A stretch of 64,000 nt of DNA from JAHEFT01 sp964443145 (GTDB lineage: Bacteria; Pseudomonadota; Gammaproteobacteria; Xanthomonadales; SZUA-36): contig CAYUBS010000001.1 in assembly GCA_964443145.1 (NCBI GenBank), positions 1 through 64,000 of the forward strand, given 5' to 3'. Each line of letters opens with the position of its first letter. The first letter of the stretch is position 1. A program made the translations under genes and the position numbers. Below, piece by piece: positions 52,409 through 60,556 of the stretch. The notes beneath the pieces were generated by a model that was given only the letters and a program-made list of their open reading frames with translations, had not been told where the DNA came from and searched no databases.

Positions 52409-54384
52409 GGCGAGCGAATCAGCAGCAAGCGCTCGCTGACCCTTTTCTGATCAAGACTGGTCAAAGGCTCACGAAGTGGCTTGAAATGGCCGGGGTCAAC
52501 GGCATTGGACCTCCAGTAGCTGAATAATCCAAAACGCTGAACCAGAATTTCTTCGGACAGTTGCCCCAGGTAAAGCACCTGTTCTCCTGGGGAAAGGCGC
52601 ACGCCGGAATCCCACAGGCGTATCGTCAGCAGACGTCCATCCGGCTGTAGATTCTTGCGCAGCATTAAGACCTCCGACCGGCCCTGGTAAGCCCGGCCCA
52701 GTAAAGGCAGACTGGCCTGGTCGGGCTCTGGATTGAGTGCCTGGATGATCCAGCGCCAGTCAGTCGGCGGCACGCTTTCCCAGCCAGCCTGCTCCAGCAA
52801 AGTCGAGACACGCTCCGGATCAGCCGCGATTTGCGCGTTAAATTTGCGCGAGGCTACCGATTTCAGTTGCGTGCGATCCGTCGACATCTCCCGCCATCTG
52901 GAATCCCACCAGGTGTTGCGGTCAACGTTTTTCACCACCATGGCAGTGTGCAGGGAAGTAAGGTCTTCTCTTGCATGCTCATTCACCTGCCAGGCAAACA
53001 GTGCGAACAGTGATCCATAAAAAATCAGGCTGGCCGTTGCACCCGAAAATCGCTTGATCGCGCGTTGCCGATAGGCGATACCCACCACCGCCGTCCAGGC
53101 CAGGCCCATCGCGATACCCATCAATGCTCCGCTCAGCCATTCCATTCCCAGGTACAGGCGGGAAAGCGCCAGTAAAATCAAGATCAGAGCAGCCGCGAGA
53201 TAAGGCCACTGCCGGCTTCTTCGCTGTAATTCACCGGCCTCCATCACCGCGAAAAAGGTCAGCACAACGGTTGAGAGGCTCATCGCTGCACTGGGCCCGC
53301 GCAGTGAAGGATCTGCCAGCTCGAACACCTGTGGTGTCGTTCTCAGACTCCAGGAAAGCAGCAGATGCAGCAAGGCGCCGCCACCCATCGCGAATAACCA
53401 GTGAACGGCGGCCGTTTTACGCCCGGCTCCCAGTAACCACAGCAGCAGGGCCAGTGCAGAAAATATGGATACAGGCCAGCGGGAAAGTTGCGATATGGCG
53501 ACCATCACCGGGTCGGCGAGGTGATTGCGCAGGGCCAGTGCCAGGTCCTGAACCGCCTGGTCCATTGCCTTGGGCTGAGCTGAAAAAGGCGAAAGGAATA
53601 GCAGCATCACCAGGCCCCAAAAAATGAATACCAGCAGAATGCCCATCATCGTCACCGACAAGGCTTCACCGCGTGCAGGTCCCAACAGCGGACGGGCGGC
53701 CCGACCCAGCAGGGGGTGCCGGCGACTCCAGCGAATGGCGTGTCGCATCCAGCGCGCGGAACGGGTGGCCAGCGGCTCGTAAATGGAGCGCATCAACCAC
53801 CAGGTAACCCAAAACACCACCAACAGGATGATCAGCAGGACGGTCAGGCGCCCCGTGTATTCAGAAGCGACTTCCAGCGAGGCCCCAAACAACATGCCGG
53901 GCAGCAGGAAGGATGGCGCCCAGAAAACACAGGCCGGTATATCAACCGCCAGAAAGCGCGAGGGCTGCATGCCCATCATGCCGGCAACCGAGGGGATAAT
54001 GGGGCGCAAGGGCCCAATGAAGCGACCCGCGACAACGCTTTTAGCCCCATGCGCATGGAAGAAAAGTGTTCCACGTTCCATCAGGGCCGGGAACCGGGAA
54101 AACGGCCAGATATCGAGCAGGTGGCCCCCGAAACGATGGCCCACATAATAACTCAGTGTGTCCCCGAGGATCGCACCGGTGGTAGCGGCAATCCAGATAG
54201 GTATCAGATCCAGCATGCCCAGGCCGATCAATGCCCCAACGCCGAACAGGATAACGATGCCCGGCAACAGGATACCAACCAACACCAGGGACTCGAGAAA
54301 AGCCACCAGGAAAACGGTCAGGTAGCCCCACTCCGGCTTGGCGTTAAGCCAACTTAATAACTCCTGGGTCCAGCCTGTGTCCAA
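52396..54384 (-). CDS. DedA-PAP2-LssY fusion protein with inactive-looking PAP2 domain
   Basis: 662-residue inner-membrane protein. Residues 1-205 are a DedA/VTT domain (RFIGPLRPIIPSVAGMMGM near 121-140) of the lipid-scramblase superfamily. Residues about 240-455 are a PAP2-type membrane domain, and the soluble end (about 490-662, with WRWIIQAL, LMLRKNLQPDG, RLWDSG) is the LssY C-terminal domain. The PAP2 catalytic motifs are altered: PSGH reads PSAA (364-367), and SR-x5-H-x3-D reads SRLYLGMEWLSG with Glu415 and Gly419. The DedA part may still act in lipid recycling. Confidence 0.9.
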   Translation of the reverse strand: MDTGWTQELLSWLNAKPEWGYLTVFLVAFLESLVLVGILLPGIVILFGVGALIGLGMLDLIPIWIAATTGAILGDTLSYYVGHRFGGHLLDIWPFSRFPALMERGTLFFHAHGAKSVVAGRFIGPLRPIIPSVAGMMGMQPSRFLAVDIPACVFWAPSFLLPGMLFGASLEVASEYTGRLTVLLIILLVVFWVTWWLMRSIYEPLATRSARWMRHAIRWSRRHPLLGRAARPLLGPARGEALSVTMMGILLVFIFWGLVMLLFLSPFSAQPKAMDQAVQDLALALRNHLADPVMVAISQLSRWPVSIFSALALLLWLLGAGRKTAAVHWLFAMGGGALLHLLLSWSLRTTPQVFELADPSLRGPSAAMSLSTVVLTFFAVMEAGELQRRSRQWPYLAAALILILLALSRLYLGMEWLSGALMGIAMGLAWTAVVGIAYRQRAIKRFSGATASLIFYGSLFALFAWQVNEHAREDLTSLHTAMVVKNVDRNTWWDSRWREMSTDRTQLKSVASRKFNAQIAADPERVSTLLEQAGWESVPPTDWRWIIQALNPEPDQASLPLLGRAYQGRSEVLMLRKNLQPDGRLLTIRLWDSGVRLSPGEQVLYLGQLSEEILVQRFGLFSYWRSNAVDPGHFKPLREPLTSLDQKRVSERLLLIRSPQAD

Positions 54385-54438
54385 ACAAATCTTCCTTCCG
54401 GTTTCAAACAGGTTCGGCTTCGATTGCCGACAGGTCGT

Positions 54439-54444
54439 TATAAT
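54439..54444 (+). promoter_or_regulatory. -10 box of the SDR gene promoter
   Basis: Perfect TATAAT 28 bases before the start codon of the SDR gene. No convincing -35 is seen at 17 bases. Confidence 0.4.
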
Positions 54445-54472
54445 ACGGTATTGATCTCAAAGGAGTAGTGAT

Positions 54473-55300
54473 GTGGGGATAAATCTTGCCGGAAAAACAC
54501 TTCTGATAACAGGTGCCTCCAGGGGGATTGGCAAGGCCATCGCACTGCGCGCGGCCCGTGACGGGGCGAATATTGCCGTGGCTGCAAAGACCCACCAGAA
54601 ACATCCGGTGCTACCCGGAACCATTCATTCCGCGGTCGAGGAAATTGAACAGGCCGGCGGAAAGGGGCTGGCCATCCGTCTGGATGTGCGTGACGAGCAG
54701 GCCGTCGAGCAAGCCGTTGAGGAAACCGTGGCACGTTTCGGCGGGATCGACATCCTGGTCAACAATGCCAGCGCCATTATGCTCAGCGGAACGCGAGAAC
54801 TTCCTGTGAAACGCTTTGACCTGATGTTCAACACCAATGTGCGCGGAACCTACCTGATGTCCCGGGCCTGTATTCCCCATTTGCTGCGCTCCGGGAACCC
54901 TCATGTACTGAATCTTTCGCCGCCATTGAACCTGAATCCGAAGTGGTTCAGCGACCACGTGGCATACACAATGGCCAAGTACGGGATGAGTATGTGTGTG
55001 CTGGGCATGGCGGAGGAGTTTCGCCAGGAAGGCATTGCATTCAATGCACTGTGGCCCCGCACGATTATCGCCACGGCCGCACTCAGGGTCTTCGGCGACC
55101 AGATTCAGCCCGACAACTGCCGTACTGAAGAAATCATGGCCGATGCAGCACATGCGGTACTGTGCAAGGACGCACGTTTGTGCACCGGAAACTTCTTCCT
55201 GGACGAAGCGGTGCTACGCAGTGAAGGCGTCAAAGATTTTGAGAACTACTCAGTCAAACCCGGTGCAGCGTTGATGAAGGACCTGTTCCTCGATGGCTAA
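54473..55300 (+). CDS. short-chain dehydrogenase/reductase, HSDL2-like
   Basis: NAD(P)-dependent oxidoreductase of the SDR superfamily. 275 residues. Cofactor loop TGASRGIG (about 14-21), NNASAIM, and the catalytic pair YTMAK are present; HVLNLSPPLNLNPKWF is typical of hydroxysteroid-dehydrogenase-like 2 and peroxisomal-type homologues. The substrate is unknown. The start is GTG at 54473, 7 bases after AGGAG; an ATG at 54471 is out of frame and stops at once. The stop faces the convergent hemL end after six bases. Confidence 0.9.
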   Translation: MGINLAGKTLLITGASRGIGKAIALRAARDGANIAVAAKTHQKHPVLPGTIHSAVEEIEQAGGKGLAIRLDVRDEQAVEQAVEETVARFGGIDILVNNASAIMLSGTRELPVKRFDLMFNTNVRGTYLMSRACIPHLLRSGNPHVLNLSPPLNLNPKWFSDHVAYTMAKYGMSMCVLGMAEEFRQEGIAFNALWPRTIIATAALRVFGDQIQPDNCRTEEIMADAAHAVLCKDARLCTGNFFLDEAVLRSEGVKDFENYSVKPGAALMKDLFLDG

Positions 55301-55305
55301 AAGGA

Positions 55306-56586
55306 TCAAAGGCGCCTGAACGACTCTCCGGCCGCCGCAACGGTCGCCATGATGTGTTCTTCGGTGTGTGCCGACGACATGAAACCGGCTTCAAAGGCCG
55401 AGGGTGCCAGATAGACCCCACGCTCCAGCATCTGGTGATAGAACACGCGGAAGGCATCAACGTTGGTCTGACCGGCTTCAGCAAAGTTGATGATCTGTTC
55501 GGCGTCGGTAAAAAACAATCCAAACATGCCACCGACCTGCGTTGTCCGAACCGGCACGCCGGCCTGGTCCGCCACCTCCTGGATGCCATCGACCAATTGT
55601 TCGGTTTTTGCCGAGAGCTCTTCATAGAAGCCATCACGCACGATCAGGTCGAGGTTGGCGATACCGGCAGCCATCGCTACCGGGTTACCCGATAGCGTAC
55701 CCGCTTGGTAGACAGGCCCGCTTGGCGCTACCATTTCCATTAACTCGCGCTTGCCGCCAAACGCACCCACCGGCATTCCGCCACCAATGACTTTTCCGAA
55801 AGTGGAGAGATCCGGGGTGATTCCATACAGGCCCTGGGCGCCCTGCAAGGCCACCCGGAACCCGGTCATGACTTCGTCGAAAATCAACAGGCAGCCATGT
55901 TCGTCACAGGCTGAACGCAGCCCCTGCAGGTAACCTTCAACCGGCGGGATGCAATTCATGTTCCCGGCGACTGGCTCGACGATGATGGCAGCAACTTCTT
56001 TCCCGCATGCCGCCAGGCATTCCGTGACGGCCGCCAGGTCGTTATAGGGCAAGGTAACAGTGAGGTCTGCAATAGCCGATGGTACGCCCGGGGAATTCGG
56101 CACGCCAAGGGTCAGTGCGCCACTTCCCGCCTTGACCAGGAAGCTGTCGGCATGCCCGTGATAGCACCCTTCAAATTTTATGATCAGGTCCCGGCCTGTA
56201 GCGGCGCGGGCGACCCGAATCGCGCTCATGGTGGCCTCAGTGCCGGAATTGACCATGCGCACCATATCCATCGCAGGGACGATTGAGCAAAGGCGGTCAG
56301 CCATTTCCACTTCGGCCGGACACGGCGCCCCGAAACTCAGCCCCCTGGCCGCCGCCGCCTGTACCGCGGATACAATTTTCGGATGGGCATGCCCGGTAAT
56401 CATCGGGCCCCACGAGCCGACATAATCGATATATGACCGACCATCCACATCGTACAGGCAAGCCCCTTCGGCCCGATCGAAGAACACCGGATCGCCGCCA
56501 ACGCCGTTAAAAGCGCGAACCGGAGAATTAACACCTCCCGGAATATGGACCCGGGCACGAGAAATCAGATCTTTGCTGCTGTTCAT
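55306..56586 (-). CDS. hemL: glutamate-1-semialdehyde 2,1-aminomutase
   Basis: PLP enzyme making 5-aminolevulinate for heme by the C5 pathway. 426 residues from the ATG at 56586, the E. coli length; a longer frame adds six residues only. Motifs VHIPGGVNSPVRAF, VNSGTEATMSAIR, IIVEPVAGNMNC, LIFDEVMTGFRV and the PLP lysine in TFGKVIGGGMPVGAFGG. Divergent from rubredoxin, with a 51-base gap that holds a possible shared promoter. Confidence 0.97.
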   Translation of the reverse strand: MNSSKDLISRARVHIPGGVNSPVRAFNGVGGDPVFFDRAEGACLYDVDGRSYIDYVGSWGPMITGHAHPKIVSAVQAAAARGLSFGAPCPAEVEMADRLCSIVPAMDMVRMVNSGTEATMSAIRVARAATGRDLIIKFEGCYHGHADSFLVKAGSGALTLGVPNSPGVPSAIADLTVTLPYNDLAAVTECLAACGKEVAAIIVEPVAGNMNCIPPVEGYLQGLRSACDEHGCLLIFDEVMTGFRVALQGAQGLYGITPDLSTFGKVIGGGMPVGAFGGKRELMEMVAPSGPVYQAGTLSGNPVAMAAGIANLDLIVRDGFYEELSAKTEQLVDGIQEVADQAGVPVRTTQVGGMFGLFFTDAEQIINFAEAGQTNVDAFRVFYHQMLERGVYLAPSAFEAGFMSSAHTEEHIMATVAAAGESFRRL

Positions 56587-56637
56587 CGCGCTATTGTATG
56601 GCAAACTAGCCTACGATTTTCGGCAAGGTAGAAGAAA

Positions 56638-56817
56638 TTGAGCGATAAAGATTATAAAAACTGGATGTGCATCATTTGCGGATGGATTTACGATGAGGAA
56701 AAAGGCGCCCCAGAGGAAGGCCTGGCGCCCGGCACCCGCTGGGAAGATGTTCCGGAAGACTGGGTGTGTCCGGATTGTGGCGCAGGCAAAGAAGACTTCG
56801 ATCTGATTGAAATCTAG
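56638..56817 (+). CDS. rubA: rubredoxin
   Basis: 59-residue mononuclear iron electron carrier. It has WMCIICGWIYDEEKGAPEEG and WVCPDCGAGKEDF: CxxCG pairs with the expected spacing, and the conserved aromatic core. The only sensible start is TTG at 56638, with AAGG nine bases upstream (56625-56628); no ATG precedes the first Cys except the Met one residue before it. It lies opposite hemL, and PspC follows after 15 bases. The redox partner, perhaps an alkane hydroxylase or a peroxide-detoxifying enzyme, is not visible. Confidence 0.93.
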   Translation: MSDKDYKNWMCIICGWIYDEEKGAPEEGLAPGTRWEDVPEDWVCPDCGAGKEDFDLIEI

Positions 56818-56832
56818 CGTATTCTCTATCTA

Positions 56833-57030
56833 ATGAGCAATCGGGGTGGAATAAGCAGATCACGCAGCGAAGCAATGATCGGTGGCGTATGTGCCGGCAT
56901 TGCCCGCCATTTCGGCTGGTCACTGACTGGAACCCGGGTGACTTACGTGTTGCTTTCGGCGCTGTCCGCCGCGTTCCCTGGAATCCTCGTCTACCTGATC
57001 CTGTGGCTGGTCCTGCCCGTAGAGGACTGA
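56833..57030 (+). CDS. PspC-domain membrane protein
   Basis: 65 residues consisting of one PspC domain: GGVCAGIARHFGW followed by a transmembrane helix (about 36-62, RVTYVLLSALSAAFPGILVYLILWLVLP). PspC-like proteins take part in envelope-stress sensing. It follows rubredoxin by 15 bases on the same strand. Its last 40 bases overlap the convergent cpdA. Confidence 0.88.
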   Translation: MSNRGGISRSRSEAMIGGVCAGIARHFGWSLTGTRVTYVLLSALSAAFPGILVYLILWLVLPVED

Positions 57031-57770
57031 GACGGCCGCAACAGCCCTGTTTCTACTTTTCCATCTGACCCCAGTTCCAGCCATCGGCATGACGGACCTT
57101 CAAGGTCGAGTGTGAATCTCTCTGTGCGCGGCAGGCTATTGGCCACGGCTGATGGCGCACCCAGCAGCTTCGCGCCGTTCCTTAAACCCTGGAAATCATG
57201 GTGCACGTGACCCCAGCTGATGCATCTGACCCGGCGGTCACGGTCAATATAGTGGAACAGCCGTTGTGGTTCCTCCAGCGCATACTTGTCAATCCAGGGC
57301 GCACCGACGGGCACCGGCTGATGGTGCAAAGCGATCAAAATGAATTTGGCGTCGCTGCCGCGCAATTGCTGGTCTAGTTTCTCGAGCATTTGCTGACTGA
57401 GCGCCCCGGATATCTTGCCAGGCACCGATGAGTCCAGCAGGACCAGCAGCCAGTCGCCCATTTCTTTCACAAAGGGGCCGCCCCATGGCCCGTTATGAAA
57501 GTGGCGACGCATCACGCTGGGGTCATCGTGATTACCCGGCAACACCAGCAACGGCGAGCCGAGGGTACCCAACTTAACGGCTACCCGCGCGTAAGACGTG
57601 GTACTGGCATCCTCGCTGACATCTCCCGTGACCAGTACCAGGTCCGGATCCCATGCACGTGCGGCCTGCAACACAGAGTCGAGATTCCGGTCGGCGTTCT
57701 GCCCCCGGTAGTCGGCTCCGCGCTCTGCAGATACGTGGCAATCGCTGATCTGAATGAGTTTCAGCGCCAT
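56991..57770 (-). CDS. cpdA: metallophosphoesterase CpdA (3',5'-cAMP phosphodiesterase family)
   Basis: Calcineurin-like phosphoesterase, by similarity a cAMP phosphodiesterase. Metal-binding blocks: QISDCHV, VTGDVSED, LPGNHDD, ALHHQPVPVG and WGHVHHDF, in the usual order. 259 residues from the ATG at 57770, with GAGGA five bases before it; the TTG alternative adds four residues. In E. coli the first motif reads DTH, here DCH. The end overlaps PspC by 40 bases on the opposite strand. Confidence 0.88.
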   Translation of the reverse strand: MALKLIQISDCHVSAERGADYRGQNADRNLDSVLQAARAWDPDLVLVTGDVSEDASTTSYARVAVKLGTLGSPLLVLPGNHDDPSVMRRHFHNGPWGGPFVKEMGDWLLVLLDSSVPGKISGALSQQMLEKLDQQLRGSDAKFILIALHHQPVPVGAPWIDKYALEEPQRLFHYIDRDRRVRCISWGHVHHDFQGLRNGAKLLGAPSAVANSLPRTERFTLDLEGPSCRWLELGSDGKVETGLLRPSQSSTGRTSHRIR

Positions 57771-57780
57771 TATCTTCCTC

Positions 57781-57806
57781 AAAAAAAAGCGAGCTGACGC
57801 CCGCTT
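57781..57806 (-). terminator. Rho-independent terminator of the DUF1508 gene
   Basis: On the minus strand AAGCG, a 10-base loop, then CGCTT with a run of T residues (57781-57788 on the plus strand is AAAAAAAA). It lies about 22 bases after the stop at 57828 and just upstream of cpdA. Confidence 0.75.
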
Positions 57807-57827
57807 CTTTTGCTTCTGAAATTGGCT

Positions 57828-58157
57828 TTACTCTTCAACAACCGTTGCATCTGCTGCATTTTTCGCGACGGACTGCATGCCATTGCTGCAACCACTTCCA
57901 GATTTGTACATCTGGCTGCGGCCGATTTCCTGACCATTCCCAGCCTTCAGGATGAAGTACTCGCGGCCATCCTTCGCTGTTTTGACTTCAAACCGATTTT
58001 CGTCCTGCGAGTTCTTGCGCACTGATTCAACACCATTGGCACAGGAGCTTCGGGATTTGTAGCCTTCGCTTGAGAGAATAATCTCACCATTTCCGGCTTT
58101 CAGCCTGAAGTAGTCCTCGCCATTCTTGCCTTTGAATATTACAAATTTACCAGCCAT
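57828..58157 (-). CDS. DUF1508 (YegP-like) protein
   Basis: 109 residues made of two tandem DUF1508 repeats. Each repeat reads roughly F-x-F-KA-NG..YFxLKAGNG-x-xI--S--YKS-SxCxNGxxSV, with one Cys in each. E. coli YegP has the same two-repeat form. Function is unknown; homologues are induced in stress. A terminator follows and a 63-base gap precedes it. Confidence 0.93.
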   Translation of the reverse strand: MAGKFVIFKGKNGEDYFRLKAGNGEIILSSEGYKSRSSCANGVESVRKNSQDENRFEVKTAKDGREYFILKAGNGQEIGRSQMYKSGSGCSNGMQSVAKNAADATVVEE

Positions 58158-58220
58158 GCTATTTTCCTCGTTGGTGGGTCTGTTACTCGTTGTACTTTAC
58201 CATCAAATATCAATGGCGCT

Positions 58221-58643
58221 TTAGTCCAGATCCAGCTCGAGGATATCGCCTGGTTTTGCACCCAGTTCCGCCGCCTTACCTGCATTCAGTTCCAGTACGT
58301 ATTTAGCCGGCCCTGAACTGGGATAGCTGGGACAGTTTCGGGTTTTGCATGGCCGGGCATTTTCCGCCACGCTAACGAGCTTCAATTGCTCGTCGAAATA
58401 GAAGATATCAAGCGAAATACGGCAGTTCTTCATCCAGAAGCTGCGTCTCGCCTGGGACGGAAACAGGAACAACATGCCGTGGTCGTCTTCCAGCGATTCA
58501 CGAAACATCAGGCCCAACGCCTGTTCATCAGGAGTCTGGGCCAGCTCAACGCTGAAACGTTCGCCCTTGAACACAACAGAAGGCCCCTCGGCCACGCAAG
58601 AACTGCAAAGCAGTGCAGCAATAATCAGAAAAAGATAACGCAT
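58221..58643 (-). CDS. DUF192-family lipoprotein
   Basis: 140 residues. Lipobox CSSC gives Cys16 as the lipid anchor, then a DUF192 domain: VELAQTPDEQALGLMFR, MLFLFP, FWMKNCRISLDIFYFD and VLELNAGKAAELGAKPGD. Three further cysteines (NC, PCKTRNC) occur in the domain. Function of the family is unknown. Divergent from the DUF4242 gene over an 80-base gap. Confidence 0.9.
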   Translation of the reverse strand: MRYLFLIIAALLCSSCVAEGPSVVFKGERFSVELAQTPDEQALGLMFRESLEDDHGMLFLFPSQARRSFWMKNCRISLDIFYFDEQLKLVSVAENARPCKTRNCPSYPSSGPAKYVLELNAGKAAELGAKPGDILELDLD

Positions 58644-58723
58644 AGCGGAATTCTGAGCCCGGCCCCTGTATTTTTCAATCTTCTTTTATTCTATGCTTAG
58701 CAAATCAGACAAGGAGAAGAGAT

Positions 58724-59005
58724 ATGCAGACGTACCTGGTACTAAGACGCAGCGCCTGGGAGACAACTGAAGAACTCGAGGATTCCGCGGCGATATCTAC
58801 ACGGGTGGGCGATGAGGAGATGGTCGATCAGGTCCGGTGGATAAGGTCCTACGTGCTGGATGAAGAAGACGGCACCCTGGGAACGGCGTGCATTTACCAG
58901 GCGGTTGATGAAGACGCCATAATGGAGCATGCGCAGAGAGCGCAAATACCGGCAGATGAGATCGTTCCAATTGTCGACACGGTGCTGGTGAGAGATGACC
59001 CCTGA
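58724..59005 (+). CDS. DUF4242-family ferredoxin-fold protein
   Basis: 93 residues. The sequence has the alternating strand-helix pattern of a small alpha/beta fold (MQTYLVLRRS, VRWIRSYVLDEEDG, ACIYQAVDEDAIMEHAQRA) and fits DUF4242, whose members include metal-responsive SCO4226-like proteins; the metal-binding His set is not evident, with one His only. AGGAGA lies 8 bases before the ATG. It stops one base before the end of the convergent DUF4252 gene. Confidence 0.82.
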   Translation: MQTYLVLRRSAWETTEELEDSAAISTRVGDEEMVDQVRWIRSYVLDEEDGTLGTACIYQAVDEDAIMEHAQRAQIPADEIVPIVDTVLVRDDP

Positions 59006-59590
59006 TCAGGTATTTTCATCAGGAGCCACCTGTACATCTTCAACCCCGGGGTTATCCACATCTAATGCCACCATGACATCGCCGAACTGATCAGGCTTGA
59101 TATCACCCATCAGATTGACGACAACGGCTTCGCTTTCGCCGTCTGAGACCAGTACCGTCATGCCGCAGATCCGACCGTCGATGGTGCGTAACAACATGTG
59201 GGTTGTCTCGTTTTCCTCCCGAACCAGCATTACCGGCTCCCAGCCGTCATCCTGCAGGTGTCGGCTCATGTCTTCGATCCGCCCGGCCACACGACCGGCG
59301 TCTCCGTCAATCTCGTAAATCCGTATACGCACACCATCCAGGCTTTTAAGCAATTCACGCGTTTCCGGCTCATCATCCATATGGCTGGCCGCGAAGCGCA
59401 ACACGGATGGGCCCAGCGACAGCGTCATTACCGAATCGGTGTCCCGAACCCCCAGTGACTCCAGGTCGGCAAAGCCATCGCTGCTTCTCGGCGCCGTCAA
59501 CCCACAGGCTGACAGGAACATCGCAATACCGGCTAAACACACCAGACGTGGAAAGAAACCCACGGCGTGGCGTCTATTCGGATGAGTCAT
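59006..59590 (-). CDS. DUF4252-family lipoprotein (second copy)
   Basis: 194 residues. Lipobox LSAC with Cys29. The mature part shares with its upstream neighbour the order GVRIRIYEIDGDAG / SRHLQDDGWEPVM / ICGMTVLVSDGESEAVVVNLMGDIKPDQFGDVM, the DUF4252 pattern. The first 17 bases overlap the upstream gene's end. Function unknown; as the surface-anchored member of an ECF operon it may be part of an envelope-response system. Confidence 0.85.
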   Translation of the reverse strand: MTHPNRRHAVGFFPRLVCLAGIAMFLSACGLTAPRSSDGFADLESLGVRDTDSVMTLSLGPSVLRFAASHMDDEPETRELLKSLDGVRIRIYEIDGDAGRVAGRIEDMSRHLQDDGWEPVMLVREENETTHMLLRTIDGRICGMTVLVSDGESEAVVVNLMGDIKPDQFGDVMVALDVDNPGVEDVQVAPDENT

Positions 59591-60128
59591 AGTCGGCGCC
59601 GTCGAGGTCTATGTCGAAGTTTTCCATTACCTTGCCCAGTTCCTGCGGATCGATACTGCCGATGACATTGACGAATACGGCCTCAGTTTCTTCCACCGCT
59701 ATCACGGTAATACCCTGGACCTGATTGTCATTGATCATCATGAAGATTCTAACCTGCTCATCTTCCGAATTGACTGTGACCACGGACTCCCAGCCCCGAT
59801 CGCTCAGATTTGCCGAAACATCTTTGACCAGGCTCACGGCGCCATCCGCCATTGCCTCGGTTTCAAACACGTTCACGCGAACACCATTGAGGCGCTTGAA
59901 CAACTCGGCAGCTTCCGGATCTTCGCTGGCGCTGAGGGACCCGATCAGGCCAAGCAGTGATTCGCCAACGGAAATTTGCACCGACGGCTCACCAAAAACT
60001 GCCGACAGCTCGCCAAAATCTACGTAGCCCGGAAAGTCTTTCAAAGCATCTTCCTGCGCGATCGCCGGAAAACTGATCAATGCCGTAACGCACAGCGTCA
60101 GGACCTTATTAACGATTGAATATTTCAT
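59574..60128 (-). CDS. DUF4252-family secreted protein (first copy)
   Basis: 184 residues. Signal peptide (VLTLCVTALISFPAIA, cleavage about residue 24), no lipobox, so soluble in the periplasm. The body reads GVRVNVFETEA, SANLSDRGWESVV, then VQGITVIAVEETEAVFVNVIGSIDPQELGKVM, clearly paralogous to the next gene. The start overlaps the anti-sigma-like stop by four bases. Confidence 0.87.
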   Translation of the reverse strand: MKYSIVNKVLTLCVTALISFPAIAQEDALKDFPGYVDFGELSAVFGEPSVQISVGESLLGLIGSLSASEDPEAAELFKRLNGVRVNVFETEAMADGAVSLVKDVSANLSDRGWESVVTVNSEDEQVRIFMMINDNQVQGITVIAVEETEAVFVNVIGSIDPQELGKVMENFDIDLDGADYDSSE

Positions 60129-60556
60129 GTGGTTTCCTCCTTGAGGGATTGTTCGGTAAAGGGAATGTGTTCTGAAAGTGTGTCTTTGACTCCCCGGCGC
60201 AGCTCTCCACCGAGGACCGTTTTAATCTCACTGCTGGTGCGCAGGCCGACCTTGTCCATGTAGGCAAAGGCAACAGCCAGGTCTTGCCGCGCCTGTTCGA
60301 CCTCGGTCGGCGAGGGTTGCCGGGGCTGCATCAGCACCACCGCCAGGACCAGTAGCGGAACGGCTGCAAATGCAGGCGCCATCGCCCAGCGCGGAAACTG
60401 CTCCGGAAACAACCACGACCAGAATCCGGCTCTGCCGCGCTCTTCGCGTGGAATGCGCTGCAACCGGCGTCTCAGACTGGCCGGAGCCTTCTCAATGGTG
60501 AGTTGCTCCATCAATGAATCGAGTTCCGCTTCAGTTATTTCATAGTCTTTGTTCAT
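60125..60556 (-). CDS. putative membrane anti-sigma factor of the ECF operon
   Basis: 143 residues: an acidic, soluble N-terminal region (MNKDYEITEAELDSLMEQL, RRRLQRIPREERG), one transmembrane helix (about 62-78, AFAAVPLLVLAVVLM) and a periplasmic tail. No HxxxCxxC zinc motif of classical ZAS anti-sigma factors is present. The role is inferred from topology and position: four-base overlaps with the sigma gene before it and DUF4252 gene after it. Confidence 0.72.
   Translation of the reverse strand: MNKDYEITEAELDSLMEQLTIEKAPASLRRRLQRIPREERGRAGFWSWLFPEQFPRWAMAPAFAAVPLLVLAVVLMQPRQPSPTEVEQARQDLAVAFAYMDKVGLRTSSEIKTVLGGELRRGVKDTLSEHIPFTEQSLKEETT

Noticed and set aside
59049..59057. Perfect DnaA box TTATCCACA inside a DUF4252 gene
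   Set aside because: Single copy inside coding sequence, with no cluster or AT-rich region; expected by chance in 64 kb.
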